A DNA stretch of 64,000 nt. Source: Planctomycetota bacterium (GTDB lineage: Bacteria > Planctomycetota > UBA1135 > GCA-002686595). The DNA lies in NCBI GenBank assembly GCA_022446815.1, contig JAKVCD010000020.1, forward strand, positions 1-64,000. Direction: 5' to 3'. The translations under genes and the position numbers were made by a program. Positions 53,574 to 62,729 of the stretch are shown one piece after another (positions within the stretch are counted from its first letter, which is position 1; the number at the start of each line of letters is the position of its first letter). Under the pieces are notes generated by a model that worked only from the letters and a program-made list of their open reading frames with translations, searched no databases and was not told where the DNA came from.

Positions 53574-55046
53574 TCAGGACCCCGCCTCCTCTGCGTCTCG
53601 CGCCTTACCGAGGAGCGCTGTAGTCGAGCGACCCGGGACGAGAGGTGCGAGCACGACCTTACCTCCGTGTCGCTCCACCCATTCCCGACCGACGACACCC
53701 TTCTCAGCCCAATCCTCTCCCTTCACTAGGACGTCAGGAGAGACCCGCTCCACGAGTTCCTTTGGCGTGTCCTCTGCGAAGGAGACGACGGCGTCCACAG
53801 GCTCCAAGGCTGCGAGCACCTCGAGCCTGTCCTCGAGCGCGTTGAGCGGCCGGTCCTCTCCCTTTAGTCGGCGCACGCTCTCGTCTTCATTGACGCCGAT
53901 GAGCAGGACGTCCCCCTGCGCCTTCGCGAAGCGCAAATATTCGATGTGCCCACGGTGCAAGACATCAAAGCAGCCGTTGGTGAAGACGACGTGCCTACCT
54001 GCGCTGCGCCAGCCCTCAACCAGCTCGTCGAGGTGCTCAGCCGAGACCACCTTGCCCCGCGGCGCCTCGCCAGCGCTAAGGCGCGCGATCAGCTCCGCCC
54101 GAGTGATCGTCGCTGCGCCGAGCCTGCCCACGACGACCCCGGCGGCCTCGTTCGCGAGCTGCACCGCGTCAGCCAAGGGCGCGCCAGCGCCGAGGTAGAG
54201 GGCGAGCTGCGCGACGACGGTATCTCCAGCGCCGGTGACGTCATAGACGGAGCGCGCCTTCGCGGCGACGCGGCCCTCGGCTCCGCTGGAAGCCCGGTAA
54301 TGGACTCCACCCGCTCCGAGGGTGATCACGACCCCATCAATGCCGCTCTGCTCTGCGAGCTCGCGCGCGCCGGTGGAGAGCTCAGCACCATCGGCCAGCT
54401 CATAGCCTAAGGCGAGCTCAGCCTCCTTGCGGTTCGGCGTGACCAAGGTCGCGCCCTTGTACCTCGTGTAGTCGCTCCCTTTCGGATCGACGACGACGGG
54501 CAGACCTCGCTCTCGGGCGAGGGCGATGACGTGCGCGCAGGTCTCGCTGCTGAGTGCGCCCTTGCCATAGTCAGAGAGGATGACCGCATCGACCTCTTCC
54601 AAGAGCCGTGCAGCCTGAGAGCGCAGCTGCCCTGAGACCTCCTCGGTCTCCTCAACGCTGCCCTCCCAGTCCACTCGGAGGATCTGCTGGCCCCCGCTCA
54701 TGAGTCGTGATTTACGCACGGTCTGCCGCCCCTCATCCACGACGAGACCGGTGGCGTCGACGCCGGCATCTGTCAGCAAGCCGCGCAGCTCTTCCCCCCA
54801 ACGATCCGCACCGATGACGCTCACGAGAGAGACCGAAGCTCCCATCGCGCGCAGGTTCGCAGCGACGTTTCCTGCGCCGCCGAGTCGCTCCTCTGCCTCG
54901 TCAACGTTGAGGACTGGGATCGGCGCCTCAGGCGAGATGCGCTTGACCTCACCGAAGATGTACCGGTCCACGATCACGTCGCCGACGACGAGGACCCGCG
55001 GATCGCCGAGCCCCTCAAGGACTTGGCGCAAGCGCTCTTGGCTCAT
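53574..55046 (-). CDS. hldE: Bifunctional HldE: heptose 7-phosphate kinase / heptose 1-phosphate adenylyltransferase
   Basis: A complete 490-residue fusion. The N-terminal half is a PfkB-fold kinase (RLGGAGNVAANLRAMGA and DVTGAGDTVVA) and the C-terminal half a nucleotidyltransferase with HxGH in NGCFDVLHRGHIEYL and the closing GRSTT motif. It makes ADP-heptose for LPS core assembly. Its stop is 16 nt before the radical SAM gene and its start overlaps the stop of the upstream deoxyhypusine-synthase-like gene by 4 nt (ATGA). Isomerase gmhA and phosphatase gmhB are not in the window. Confidence 0.95.
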   Translation of the reverse strand: MSQERLRQVLEGLGDPRVLVVGDVIVDRYIFGEVKRISPEAPIPVLNVDEAEERLGGAGNVAANLRAMGASVSLVSVIGADRWGEELRGLLTDAGVDATGLVVDEGRQTVRKSRLMSGGQQILRVDWEGSVEETEEVSGQLRSQAARLLEEVDAVILSDYGKGALSSETCAHVIALARERGLPVVVDPKGSDYTRYKGATLVTPNRKEAELALGYELADGAELSTGARELAEQSGIDGVVITLGAGGVHYRASSGAEGRVAAKARSVYDVTGAGDTVVAQLALYLGAGAPLADAVQLANEAAGVVVGRLGAATITRAELIARLSAGEAPRGKVVSAEHLDELVEGWRSAGRHVVFTNGCFDVLHRGHIEYLRFAKAQGDVLLIGVNEDESVRRLKGEDRPLNALEDRLEVLAALEPVDAVVSFAEDTPKELVERVSPDVLVKGEDWAEKGVVGREWVERHGGKVVLAPLVPGRSTTALLGKARDAEEAGS

Positions 55047-56032
55047 CCTCGCTCACCCTCCCAGCCGGCCTCCGCGAGCCGGGCGATGAGCGCGGCGCGG
55101 AGGATGGGCAAGAGCACCTCGTGCTGCCCGATGATGGAGATGCCTCGACCAGGGGGGCGACGCACCACGTTCGTCTCGGCGCGGTACTGCCGGATCATGT
55201 CAAGGTTTGCGGTCGTGCACTCGTCCAGGTGAGCCCCGAGGTTCAGCGCGACGCTGACAGCCTTGAGATAGACCTCAGGCAAGACCACTGCGCAGCCGAC
55301 GTTTATCCAGACGCCTGCACCCATCCCGTGCACGAAGCCGCACACGCGGCGGAAGTCTAAGTAGGAGGCTAAGCCGATGGCTGCGGGGTCGCAGTCCGGA
55401 TGCATATGCACGATGTCGGCGCCTAGGCAGGCGTGGACGCTCGTGGTCACCCCGAGACGCACAGCCTCAGCGCAGACTGAGTGCTCGCGGTGCGGAGCCT
55501 CCTCCTCGATGAGCAGGCGCCCGACGCCGACGCCGAAGCCAGCCGCGCCGCCCTCTGCAGGCTCGAGCCCGAGGGCTACCGCCCTCGCTAGCCCAGCGCC
55601 GGTCTCTTCGGCGAAGCCAAAGCGTCCGCGCGGGAGCTCTTGCGCTACGTCCTCCGAGGTCTCTCCAGCGACCGCGATCTCAAAATCATGGATCGCCCCG
55701 GCGGAGTTCATCGCGACGTGGTCGACGACCCCTCGCCTCATGAGGTCGATCACGAGCGGGGCGAGCCCCACCTTGAGGACGTGCGCGCCAAGCGCCAAGG
55801 CCACCGGGTGACCACCCACCTTCGCCGCGACGATCCTGTCTACGAGCGCCTTCAGCTCTGTGCCGGCGTAGATGTCAGGCAGCGCCTCGAGGAAGGCACC
55901 GAAGTCCGCGGGAGGCTCAGGCAAGCTGCAGAACTGCTCGAGATTCACGAGGCTCTCGCGATCTGCCAAGGGGTGGGTGCTGACCCCGCTCATCTCGGGG
56001 AACGGGTCTAGGCTAGGATCGATAGGGCTCAT
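55043..56032 (-). CDS. Deoxyhypusine-synthase-like protein in a heptose operon
   Basis: A 329-residue protein of no function I can name with certainty. The segment LMRRGVVDHVAMNSAGAIHDFEIA recalls the deoxyhypusine synthase pattern (VDVLVTTAGGVEEDFIK), and ALALGAHVLKVGLAP the NAD-binding lobe. This resemblance is weak and by eye. Deoxyhypusine itself is not made in typical bacteria, so a different reaction, possibly on a core sugar, is likely. It is translationally coupled to hldE (4-nt overlap), which ties it to heptose or LPS metabolism. Confidence 0.6.
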   Translation of the reverse strand: MSPIDPSLDPFPEMSGVSTHPLADRESLVNLEQFCSLPEPPADFGAFLEALPDIYAGTELKALVDRIVAAKVGGHPVALALGAHVLKVGLAPLVIDLMRRGVVDHVAMNSAGAIHDFEIAVAGETSEDVAQELPRGRFGFAEETGAGLARAVALGLEPAEGGAAGFGVGVGRLLIEEEAPHREHSVCAEAVRLGVTTSVHACLGADIVHMHPDCDPAAIGLASYLDFRRVCGFVHGMGAGVWINVGCAVVLPEVYLKAVSVALNLGAHLDECTTANLDMIRQYRAETNVVRRPPGRGISIIGQHEVLLPILRAALIARLAEAGWEGERG

Positions 56033-56098
56033 GCGGTTCTGGGGCGCTCCTTTGACCTGAGAGGATCGCAGAAGGGTCCGGAGGGGAAAAGTAAGACC

Positions 56099-57040
56099 TC
56101 AGGGATCCTGCCGGAAGCGGTCGTGGAGCCAGAAATACTGCTCAGGAGACCCCAAGATCGCGCGCTCCGCCTCCTGATTGGAGAGCGCAGCGAGCTCCTC
56201 GATCGACATAGAGCGCACCTCTTCCTTGGACACGATCCGCGTGAAGCGCAGCCGGTATCTAAACGGCTCTGCCTCCTTCAAGCAGTGAAAGAAGACGATC
56301 GGGAGCCGGAGCCTCCGCGCGAGCACACCCGCTGAGCGCTCGGTCGGAGCAGGTCGGTTGAAGAAGGGGACGGTGACGCCGCCCTTCCGCGGGCGCTGAT
56401 CGAGGAGGACCAAGAGCCACCCGCCCTCCTTGAGGCCCTCGGAGGCGAGCTCAATCCCGCCACGCCTCGGGAGGAAGGTCACACGCCGTTGCGCCCGCAT
56501 GCGCTGGAGGTAGCGCGACAGCGGTCGGTTCTTAGGGGGCTTGGCGATCGCGAAGAGCGGCTCAAAGCCGAGGCCTCCGAGGAAGGCGCTGCCCGCCTCC
56601 CAATCACCGAGGTGAGGTGACACGAGGAGCCCTCCCCCGCCGCTAGCGATGAGCTCATCTAGACCCTCACAGCGCTCAACCTCTACGTGCGCGAGGGGGT
56701 CTTGACCGACGACGCGATCGAAGGCGGCAGAGTCGAGAGAGAGCTGCAGGAAGTGCCGCCAAGCGGTCAGCACGCGCGCCTCGATATCCGGACCGATGAG
56801 GCCCTCGGCTGCGGCGCAGCCCAGCGCCTGTCGCATGTAGGCGCGGGCGGCGTTCGAGTGCCGCTTATCCGCGCTACGCGCGATGCGAGCGAGGCCGCCG
56901 ACAAGGACTGACTGCAAGGCCCGCGGCATGCGGCTCGCCCCTCCGAGCAGACAGCGCGCGGCGATGTACTGAACCCAGGCGCCAGGCCCGTTCTTCTTAC
57001 CGAGCATGTCGGCCTCACGAGACCCCTCTGACTCAGTCAC
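56099..57040 (-). CDS. Lipid A secondary acyltransferase-like protein (LpxL/LpxM family)
   Basis: A 313-residue membrane-associated acyltransferase with the HxxxxD/E active-site motif HLGDWE and DQRPRKGGVTVPFFNRPAPT downstream, both typical of the LpxL/LpxM/HtrB family that adds secondary acyl chains to lipid A. The start is either the GTG at 57040 (AAGGGG 6 nt upstream, overlapping lpxK by 8 nt) or the ATG at 57007 (GAGG upstream). Next to lpxK, its role in lipid A is well supported, though the acyl position is open. Confidence 0.88.
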   Translation of the reverse strand: MTESEGSREADMLGKKNGPGAWVQYIAARCLLGGASRMPRALQSVLVGGLARIARSADKRHSNAARAYMRQALGCAAAEGLIGPDIEARVLTAWRHFLQLSLDSAAFDRVVGQDPLAHVEVERCEGLDELIASGGGGLLVSPHLGDWEAGSAFLGGLGFEPLFAIAKPPKNRPLSRYLQRMRAQRRVTFLPRRGGIELASEGLKEGGWLLVLLDQRPRKGGVTVPFFNRPAPTERSAGVLARRLRLPIVFFHCLKEAEPFRYRLRFTRIVSKEEVRSMSIEELAALSNQEAERAILGSPEQYFWLHDRFRQDP

Positions 57041-58118
57041 CAGCAGCCCCTTTTGCAGCAGCCTCGATGAGCCCGAGCAGAGGAGCCTCCCCCTGAACGA
57101 GCTCTAACTCGATCTCTAGTGAGGCGCAGGAGACGCCGAGCGCCCTGAGCTTCACCGCGTCCTTCGCCGTGACCAAGAGCTCGGTCCCTTCTGCGCAGAG
57201 GCCCTCAAGCTCAGGCTGCTGAAACACGTGGTGGTCCTCAAAGACGTGCGCAGCGCGAACCTCTGCGCCGAGAGAGCGCGCTGTCTCCTCGAAAGCGGCG
57301 GGGTGCCCCACTCCCGAGAGCAGGGTCACAGGGCGACCCTCTAACCAAGCAGGCTCGTGGACAGCCTCCGCAGTGACGACCCTCGCTGGGCGATGTACGG
57401 CGCGAGCGATCGGCGCGTCAGCCGAGCGCTGTCGCACTGCCCGCTCGATCTCCGCGAGCGTCGCTTCGCTTGATTGGTCGCAGCGCGTGAGGATCACAGC
57501 GTCAGCGCGCTTGAGGCTCGAGAGCGGCTCTCGCAGGAGCCCGCGCGGTAGCAGCGCCTCGACCGGCGGCGCTCCTGGAGCGGCGGGAGGGAGCCCCCAA
57601 GGGCGGGTCGCGTCGATCAAGACGAGGTCTAGATCGCGCGCGAGCCGGCGGTGCTGGAAGCCGTCGTCCAAGAGGATCAGGTCTGCCCCTTCGGCCGCTA
57701 GCGCTGCTGCTCCAGCGACCCGATCAGGCTGTTGAACCTGCGGGAGTTCGGGCAGCTCTAGAGCGAGGAGCGCGCCCTCGTCGTTTTGCAGCGCACCCTC
57801 AGCGCGGCCATAGCCTCGAGAGAGCACGCCCGGATTCCAGCCTAAGGCGCGCAGCTGCTTCGCGAGCCAGATCACAAACGGAGTCTTCCCCGTCCCGCCC
57901 GTCGTGAGGTTCCCGACCGAGATCACCGGGACGTTCGCGCGGTGGACTCGCATTGCGCCGAGCTCGTAGAGAGAGTTCCGAGCCGACACAACGCCACCAT
58001 AGAGCGGCGTCAGTAGTCGCAGGGCCTCCACGAGCCCGCCACGCTTGGCGAGCCGAAGCTCAGGCCGGGTCCCCGTAGGTTTGGGGCTCATTGCCCGCAG
58101 AGAGTCCACCCCAGGCAA
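57033..58118 (-). CDS. lpxK: Tetraacyldisaccharide 4'-kinase
   Basis: Phosphorylates the 4' position of the lipid A disaccharide to make lipid IVA. The 361 residues show an N-terminal membrane-associating helix, the P-loop SVGNLTTGGTGKTPFV, the SRGYGR motif and LLDDGFQHRRLARDLDLVLID with the catalytic Asp pair. The start is a TTG at 58118; an in-frame ATG at 58091 is an alternative, with neither having a good ribosome-binding site. It follows rpoZ and precedes the lpxL-like gene. Confidence 0.94.
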   Translation of the reverse strand: MPGVDSLRAMSPKPTGTRPELRLAKRGGLVEALRLLTPLYGGVVSARNSLYELGAMRVHRANVPVISVGNLTTGGTGKTPFVIWLAKQLRALGWNPGVLSRGYGRAEGALQNDEGALLALELPELPQVQQPDRVAGAAALAAEGADLILLDDGFQHRRLARDLDLVLIDATRPWGLPPAAPGAPPVEALLPRGLLREPLSSLKRADAVILTRCDQSSEATLAEIERAVRQRSADAPIARAVHRPARVVTAEAVHEPAWLEGRPVTLLSGVGHPAAFEETARSLGAEVRAAHVFEDHHVFQQPELEGLCAEGTELLVTAKDAVKLRALGVSCASLEIELELVQGEAPLLGLIEAAAKGAAGD

Positions 58119-58134
58119 GCAGGGGCCAAGGGAC

Positions 58135-58356
58135 CTAGAGGGTCGGGGGCGGCGCCTGATCCTCGTCCGGGATCAACTCGATCAGACCACGGTCCATTTC
58201 GAGGAAGGCGATCTTTATCGGATTCTGCTCACGGGTCTCGATCAGGGGGGAGGCCCCACCGATGAGCTCGCGCACGCGCTTTTGCAAGAGGGCGGTCTTG
58301 TGGAAGGAGCCACAGACTGACTTCTGGAGGCGCTGAGGGAGTGTTTCGTTCTCCAT
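58135..58356 (-). CDS. rpoZ: Probable RNA polymerase omega subunit
   Basis: A 73-residue protein with the omega-like core KTALLQKRVRELIGGASPLIE followed by NPIKIAFLEMDRGLI, matching the RpoZ pattern (variable-region helices then an I-A-x-x-E-I helix) only moderately. The start at 58356 has GAGG 9 nt upstream; the open frame continues 24 codons further but without such a site. Omega helps assemble RNA polymerase and senses ppGpp in some phyla. It lies just upstream of lpxK. Assignment is tentative because small omega proteins diverge. Confidence 0.65.
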   Translation of the reverse strand: MENETLPQRLQKSVCGSFHKTALLQKRVRELIGGASPLIETREQNPIKIAFLEMDRGLIELIPDEDQAPPPTL

Positions 58357-58486
58357 GCGGAAGACCTCGCGGGATCGGGGGTCGGGGAGGGAGCGGTGTG
58401 AGGGGCCGTGGAGGACCTGCTCCGCCACGGCGAACCGGGGATGCTATCCGCTGAGAGGGTTCAAACGCAACCGCGGAGGCCTCGTT

Positions 58487-59167
58487 CTACTTGACTCCAG
58501 CCTCTAGGAGGGGGATCAGCTCCAAGAGATCGGAAATGCGTCCCTCACACTCGAACTGCTCCCAGTCCTGCCTGAAGCCGTTCTCACACAGGACAAAAGG
58601 CAGCGAGTTGGCTTCTGCGGCCAAAAAGTCGCCCTGCCGATCCCCCACCATCACTGCGCTCCGGGTGTCGAAGGTGATGAGGAGATCGCTCAGCATGTCT
58701 GCCTTGTTCCCGATCCCGTGAGACTCCAGGCAGCGCCCCTCCTCGACCCACTCCCCCAAGCCCATACCCTCCATCGCCGCGGCTAGGTAGCGCTGGGAGC
58801 AAATGCTCGCGCTCCCTGTGCGCACCCCGCGGCGCCTGAGCTCCTGGAGCACCTCGAGCGCGCCTGGCAGGAGCGCGGCCCGGCCAGCGTCGAGCGCGAA
58901 GTGCTCCTCCTCGACGCAGCGGTCTAGGATCACCTTGCGCTGCTCCGGGCTGAGGTCCTCGAAGAGCGCGTCGAAGCCCTCGGCCAGCGGCAGACCGACG
59001 AGCCCCATCCACTCCTCCGGGGTCGGGATCTCCCGCTCAAGTCCGAGCTCAGCGAAGGCGCGCTTGGCGCCGACCCGTGCAGCAGGGACCCAGAATCGAT
59101 CTGTCGCGACGAGGGTGCCGTCGAGGTCGAAGAGGACAGCCTCAAAGGGAAAGTCTGTGACGCTCAT
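58487..59167 (-). CDS. HAD-family phosphatase (Gph-like)
   Basis: A 226-residue HAD hydrolase with the nucleophile motif FDLDGTL, a helical cap, TGSASI (motif II) and the acidic motif IV MVGDRQGD. The motif wording resembles phosphoglycolate phosphatase and its relatives, not GmhB, so I do not assign it to the heptose pathway. Divergent from the asparaginase gene, with 45 nt between. Confidence 0.88.
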   Translation of the reverse strand: MSVTDFPFEAVLFDLDGTLVATDRFWVPAARVGAKRAFAELGLEREIPTPEEWMGLVGLPLAEGFDALFEDLSPEQRKVILDRCVEEEHFALDAGRAALLPGALEVLQELRRRGVRTGSASICSQRYLAAAMEGMGLGEWVEEGRCLESHGIGNKADMLSDLLITFDTRSAVMVGDRQGDFLAAEANSLPFVLCENGFRQDWEQFECEGRISDLLELIPLLEAGVK

Positions 59168-59212
59168 ACCTCAGAGGATAATCCTCACAGTCCTGACCTG
59201 TATGCTCCTGTC

Positions 59213-60103
59213 GTGACAGAAGCCCTCATCCTCTCGACTTGGTCCTTCGCCCTAGAGGCGAACCGCTCAGCGTGGGCTCAGCTCGCCGCCGGCGGCGCGA
59301 GCCTCGACGCAGTCGAGGCCGTCTGTCGTCATGTCGAGGAGGACACCGAGGTGGACTCAGTTGGGCTCGGCGGCTTACCAGACGCCGCCGGGGACGTCAG
59401 CTTGGACGCATGCGTCATGCTCTCCCCTGCACAGTCTGGCTCCGTCTGCGCCGTCACGAAGCAGCTGTACGTGACCAGCCTCGCGCGCGCCGTGATGGAG
59501 CACACCCCCCATCGCCTCTTGGCCGGCGCTGGCGCAGAGCGCTTCGCCGTGGAGCGTGGCTTCGAGACCCATGAGCTCCTCACCGAGAGAGCGCGCACAA
59601 CCTACGAGTCTTGGCTCGCAGACGCAGGCTCTGTCGGGCCGCAGAACATCGACCCGAGCCTCGAGGAGCACCACGACACCGTCGGCTCCCTAGCCCTAGA
59701 CACCTCAGGAGCCCTCGCCGGTGCATGCTCCACGAGTGGGATGCGCTTCAAGACGCCCGGCCGTGTCGGCGACTCTCCTATCCCCGGTCACGGGCTCTGG
59801 GTCCACCCTCAACATGGCGCCTGCGTCGCCACGGGCTCGGGCGAGCTGATGATGGGATCGAACACGGCCTTCCTCGCCGTGGAAGAGATGCGCCGCGGAG
59901 CGCCGGTCGAGGACGCTCTAAGGGGTGCGATCGAGCGCACTGCGGAGGAACATGAGCTGGAGCCCGAGGATCAAGTCGCGCTCCTTGGGCTCCGCCCAGA
60001 CGGTAGCTGGGCTGCGATGAGCTTGCGCCCAGGCTTCCGCGCCATTCTCTCGGTGAATGAGGAGCCCAAGCTCATCGAGCCAGCGTCACTCTGGAGCGCT
60101 TGA
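59213..60103 (+). CDS. N-terminal-nucleophile asparaginase / aspartylglucosaminidase-like protein
   Basis: A 296-residue Ntn-hydrolase precursor. The autocleavage site is HDTVGSLALD with Thr156 as the future nucleophile, and GRVGDSPIPGHG later is typical of the aspartylglucosaminidase group. It may cleave GlcNAc-Asn or isoaspartyl peptides; the two uses cannot be separated by eye. No export signal is seen. The start is a GTG at 59213. Confidence 0.88.
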   Translation: MTEALILSTWSFALEANRSAWAQLAAGGASLDAVEAVCRHVEEDTEVDSVGLGGLPDAAGDVSLDACVMLSPAQSGSVCAVTKQLYVTSLARAVMEHTPHRLLAGAGAERFAVERGFETHELLTERARTTYESWLADAGSVGPQNIDPSLEEHHDTVGSLALDTSGALAGACSTSGMRFKTPGRVGDSPIPGHGLWVHPQHGACVATGSGELMMGSNTAFLAVEEMRRGAPVEDALRGAIERTAEEHELEPEDQVALLGLRPDGSWAAMSLRPGFRAILSVNEEPKLIEPASLWSA

Positions 60104-60349
60104 TCACGTATCCAAAGCCCACCTATGGGCACTGGAGCACATCTAAAGAGATCGCAGTCCCAGGCATGACTCCTCGCTAAAGAGAATTCGGCGTTCCTGC
60201 CTGATTTGTGTTTTTCTTGGAGGACTCGTAGCCTCCATTCTCGTTCACTCCCTCTAAGAGGGTTGCCCCCTCTATCTCAAGAGACCCCAAGCCCCAACTG
60301 CCAGCGCCTGGAAATCCCATCGCGCGACAGCGGGAAAGGAACAGCAGCA

Positions 60350-62632
60350 GTGACTGAACTCACCACCCGTAAAGAGGCCCTCGAATACCACTCACAAGGA
60401 CGTCCAGGGAAGATCGAGATCATCGCGTCCAAGCCTTGCCTGACGCAGATCGACCTCTCCCTCGCTTATACGCCAGGCGTCGCTGAGCCCTGCCGGGAGA
60501 TCGCTGAAGACACGAACAAGGTCTTCGACTACACGGCACGCGGCAACCTCATCGCTGTAGTGACTGATGGCTCCGCAGTCCTCGGGCTCGGCAACATCGG
60601 CCCTGAGGCGGCGAAGCCTGTCATGGAGGGCAAAGCCGTCCTCTTCAAGCGCTTCGCGGACATCGACGTCATCGACCTCGAGCTTGGCACACAAGACGTG
60701 GACGAGATCGTGGCAGCGGTCAAGGCCATCGAGCCCACCGTCAGTGGCATCAACCTCGAAGACATCTCTGCGCCCCGCTGCTTCGAGGTCGAGCGCAGGC
60801 TCCAAGAAGAGCTCTCCATCCCGGTCTTCCACGACGACCAGCATGGCACGGCTGTCATCACTGGCGCTGCCCTCATCAACGCCCTCAAGATCGCTGGCAA
60901 GCGTCTCGAAGATGTGCGTGTCGTCGTGAACGGCGCTGGCGCCGCGGCGATCGCCTGTACGGACCTCGCCATCTCACTCGGTCTGACCCCCGAGAACGTG
61001 CTGATGTGTGACTCCAAGGGCGTGCTCCATACTGAGCGCACTGAGGGCCTCAACGAATACAAAGCGCGCTTCGTCCGCGAGACCGACAGGCGCAGCCTCG
61101 CCGACGCGATGGAGGGTGCAGACGTCTTCATCGGCGTATCAGTCGCAGACACGGTGACGCCTGAGATGCTCCTCTCCATGGCGGAGAACCCGATCGTCCT
61201 CGCGATGGCGAACCCCGACCCCGAGATCCCCTACCCTCTCGCCGTCGAGACGCGCGCTGACGTGATCATGGCGACCGGCCGCTCGGACTACCCGAATCAG
61301 GTGAATAACGTCCTCGGCTTCCCCTTCATCTTCCGCGGCGCCCTTGACGCGCGCGCCACCAGCATCAACACCCAGATGCTGCACGCCGCCGTCCACGCCC
61401 TCGCGGAGCTCGCGACCGAGCCCGTCCCCAAGCAGGTCGCCCGCGCCTATGACCTCGAAGAGATCGAGTTTGGCCGCGAGTACCTGATCCCCAAGCCCCT
61501 CGATCATCGGGTCATCCGTCGCGTCGCGACCGCCGTGGCCGCCGCCGCGATGGAGAGCGGGGTCGCCGGAAGAGAGCTCGACCTCGCTGAGTACACCCGC
61601 CAGCTGGGCGAGCGCATGGGCGAGCAGCGTGACCTCATGCGTCACGCTGTGACCCGAGCGCGGAGCCGCAACCAGCGCGTCATCTATCCCGAGGGCGAAG
61701 AGGCGCGGGCGATCATCGCTGCTGGCTGTGTTGTGGATGAGCGTATCGCGCGCCCCATCCTCCTCGGCGACCCTGAGGTGATCCGAGAGAAGGCCGAGGA
61801 GCTCGGCACCTCACTGCGCAGCGTCGAGATCATCAATCCGAACAACAACCCAGACCTTGAGGCACATGTGAGCGAGCTGTGCGAGGTCCGCGCGCACCGG
61901 GAGCTCTCCCGCGACGGCGCCCGCGCCTACCTCAAGGACTCCATGTGGCTCTCTTCACTCCTCGTGAGGATGGGCTACGCGGACGCGATGGTCGCCGGTG
62001 TCACACGCCGCGCGCGCAAGACCATGTCCCCTATGCTCAAGGTCCTGCCTCTCCAGGATGACGCGAGCCTCGCGGCGGCCATGACGATCATCTTCACCAA
62101 GACGGGGCCGCTCTTCCTCGCTGACACGGGCGTGAATATTCAGCCCAACCACAAGGAGCTCGCAGAGATCGCGCGCCTCGCGTCCGAGCAGGTGAAGGCC
62201 TTCGGGATCGAACCCCGGGTCGCGATGCTCTCCTTCTCCACACTGGGTGCCAACCCCCACCCCCGCTCGAACATGGTCCGGCGGGCTGTAGAGCTCGCGA
62301 GAGACCGCAGTCCCGGCCTCATCATCGATGGAGAGATGCGCGCGGACTGCGCCCTTGACCCCCTGGTCCAGGCTAACTTCCCGGACTGTCAGCTCGGTGG
62401 AGAGCCGGCCAATGTGCTGATCCCTCCGAGCCTCGAAGCAGGCAACATCGCCTTCAACCTGCTGCGCACCTTAGGAGACCTCCCCGTCGTCGGCCCGATC
62501 ACCCTCGGGCTGAAGAATCCTGCCCACATGCTCCAGCCCCACTCCTGCGGCGTGAAGGACATCGTCCACCTGACAGCGATCTCTAGCCTCTCGCCCGCGC
62601 CCGTACGTCGCCCGGAGTTACTGCTCTCCTGA
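60350..62632 (+). CDS. maeB: NADP-dependent malic enzyme with C-terminal phosphotransacetylase-like domain (MaeB)
   Basis: Decarboxylates malate to pyruvate, making NADPH. The 760 residues match the MaeB two-domain form: a malic domain (about 1-430) with SLAYTPGVAEPC, AVVTDGSAVLGLGNIGP and FHDDQHGTA, and a phosphotransacetylase-like domain (about 430-760) that in related proteins is regulatory and binds acetyl-CoA. The GTG start at 60350 has AAAGGA 9 nt upstream and gives the family's usual length; the frame is open 48 codons further up. The 246-nt upstream region contains two small hairpins (near 60220-60239 and 60247-60259) of unknown role. Confidence 0.94.
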   Translation: MTELTTRKEALEYHSQGRPGKIEIIASKPCLTQIDLSLAYTPGVAEPCREIAEDTNKVFDYTARGNLIAVVTDGSAVLGLGNIGPEAAKPVMEGKAVLFKRFADIDVIDLELGTQDVDEIVAAVKAIEPTVSGINLEDISAPRCFEVERRLQEELSIPVFHDDQHGTAVITGAALINALKIAGKRLEDVRVVVNGAGAAAIACTDLAISLGLTPENVLMCDSKGVLHTERTEGLNEYKARFVRETDRRSLADAMEGADVFIGVSVADTVTPEMLLSMAENPIVLAMANPDPEIPYPLAVETRADVIMATGRSDYPNQVNNVLGFPFIFRGALDARATSINTQMLHAAVHALAELATEPVPKQVARAYDLEEIEFGREYLIPKPLDHRVIRRVATAVAAAAMESGVAGRELDLAEYTRQLGERMGEQRDLMRHAVTRARSRNQRVIYPEGEEARAIIAAGCVVDERIARPILLGDPEVIREKAEELGTSLRSVEIINPNNNPDLEAHVSELCEVRAHRELSRDGARAYLKDSMWLSSLLVRMGYADAMVAGVTRRARKTMSPMLKVLPLQDDASLAAAMTIIFTKTGPLFLADTGVNIQPNHKELAEIARLASEQVKAFGIEPRVAMLSFSTLGANPHPRSNMVRRAVELARDRSPGLIIDGEMRADCALDPLVQANFPDCQLGGEPANVLIPPSLEAGNIAFNLLRTLGDLPVVGPITLGLKNPAHMLQPHSCGVKDIVHLTAISSLSPAPVRRPELLLS

Positions 62633-62644
62633 CCTCAGCAGGCC

Positions 62645-62668
62645 CGACGGAAAGTAGACTCTCCGTCG
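62645..62668 (+). terminator. Hairpin after maeB, possible weak terminator
   Basis: CGACGGA pairs with TCCGTCG (7 bp, 10-nt loop), 12 nt after the maeB stop. It has no U-run, so it may only weaken read-through into the ABC transporter gene, which begins 61 nt later. Confidence 0.3.
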
Positions 62669-62729
62669 CTATGTCCTGCCGCCGCGAGACCGACCCGACC
62701 ACTCACGCCCTCCGGGGGAGGAGTACTTC

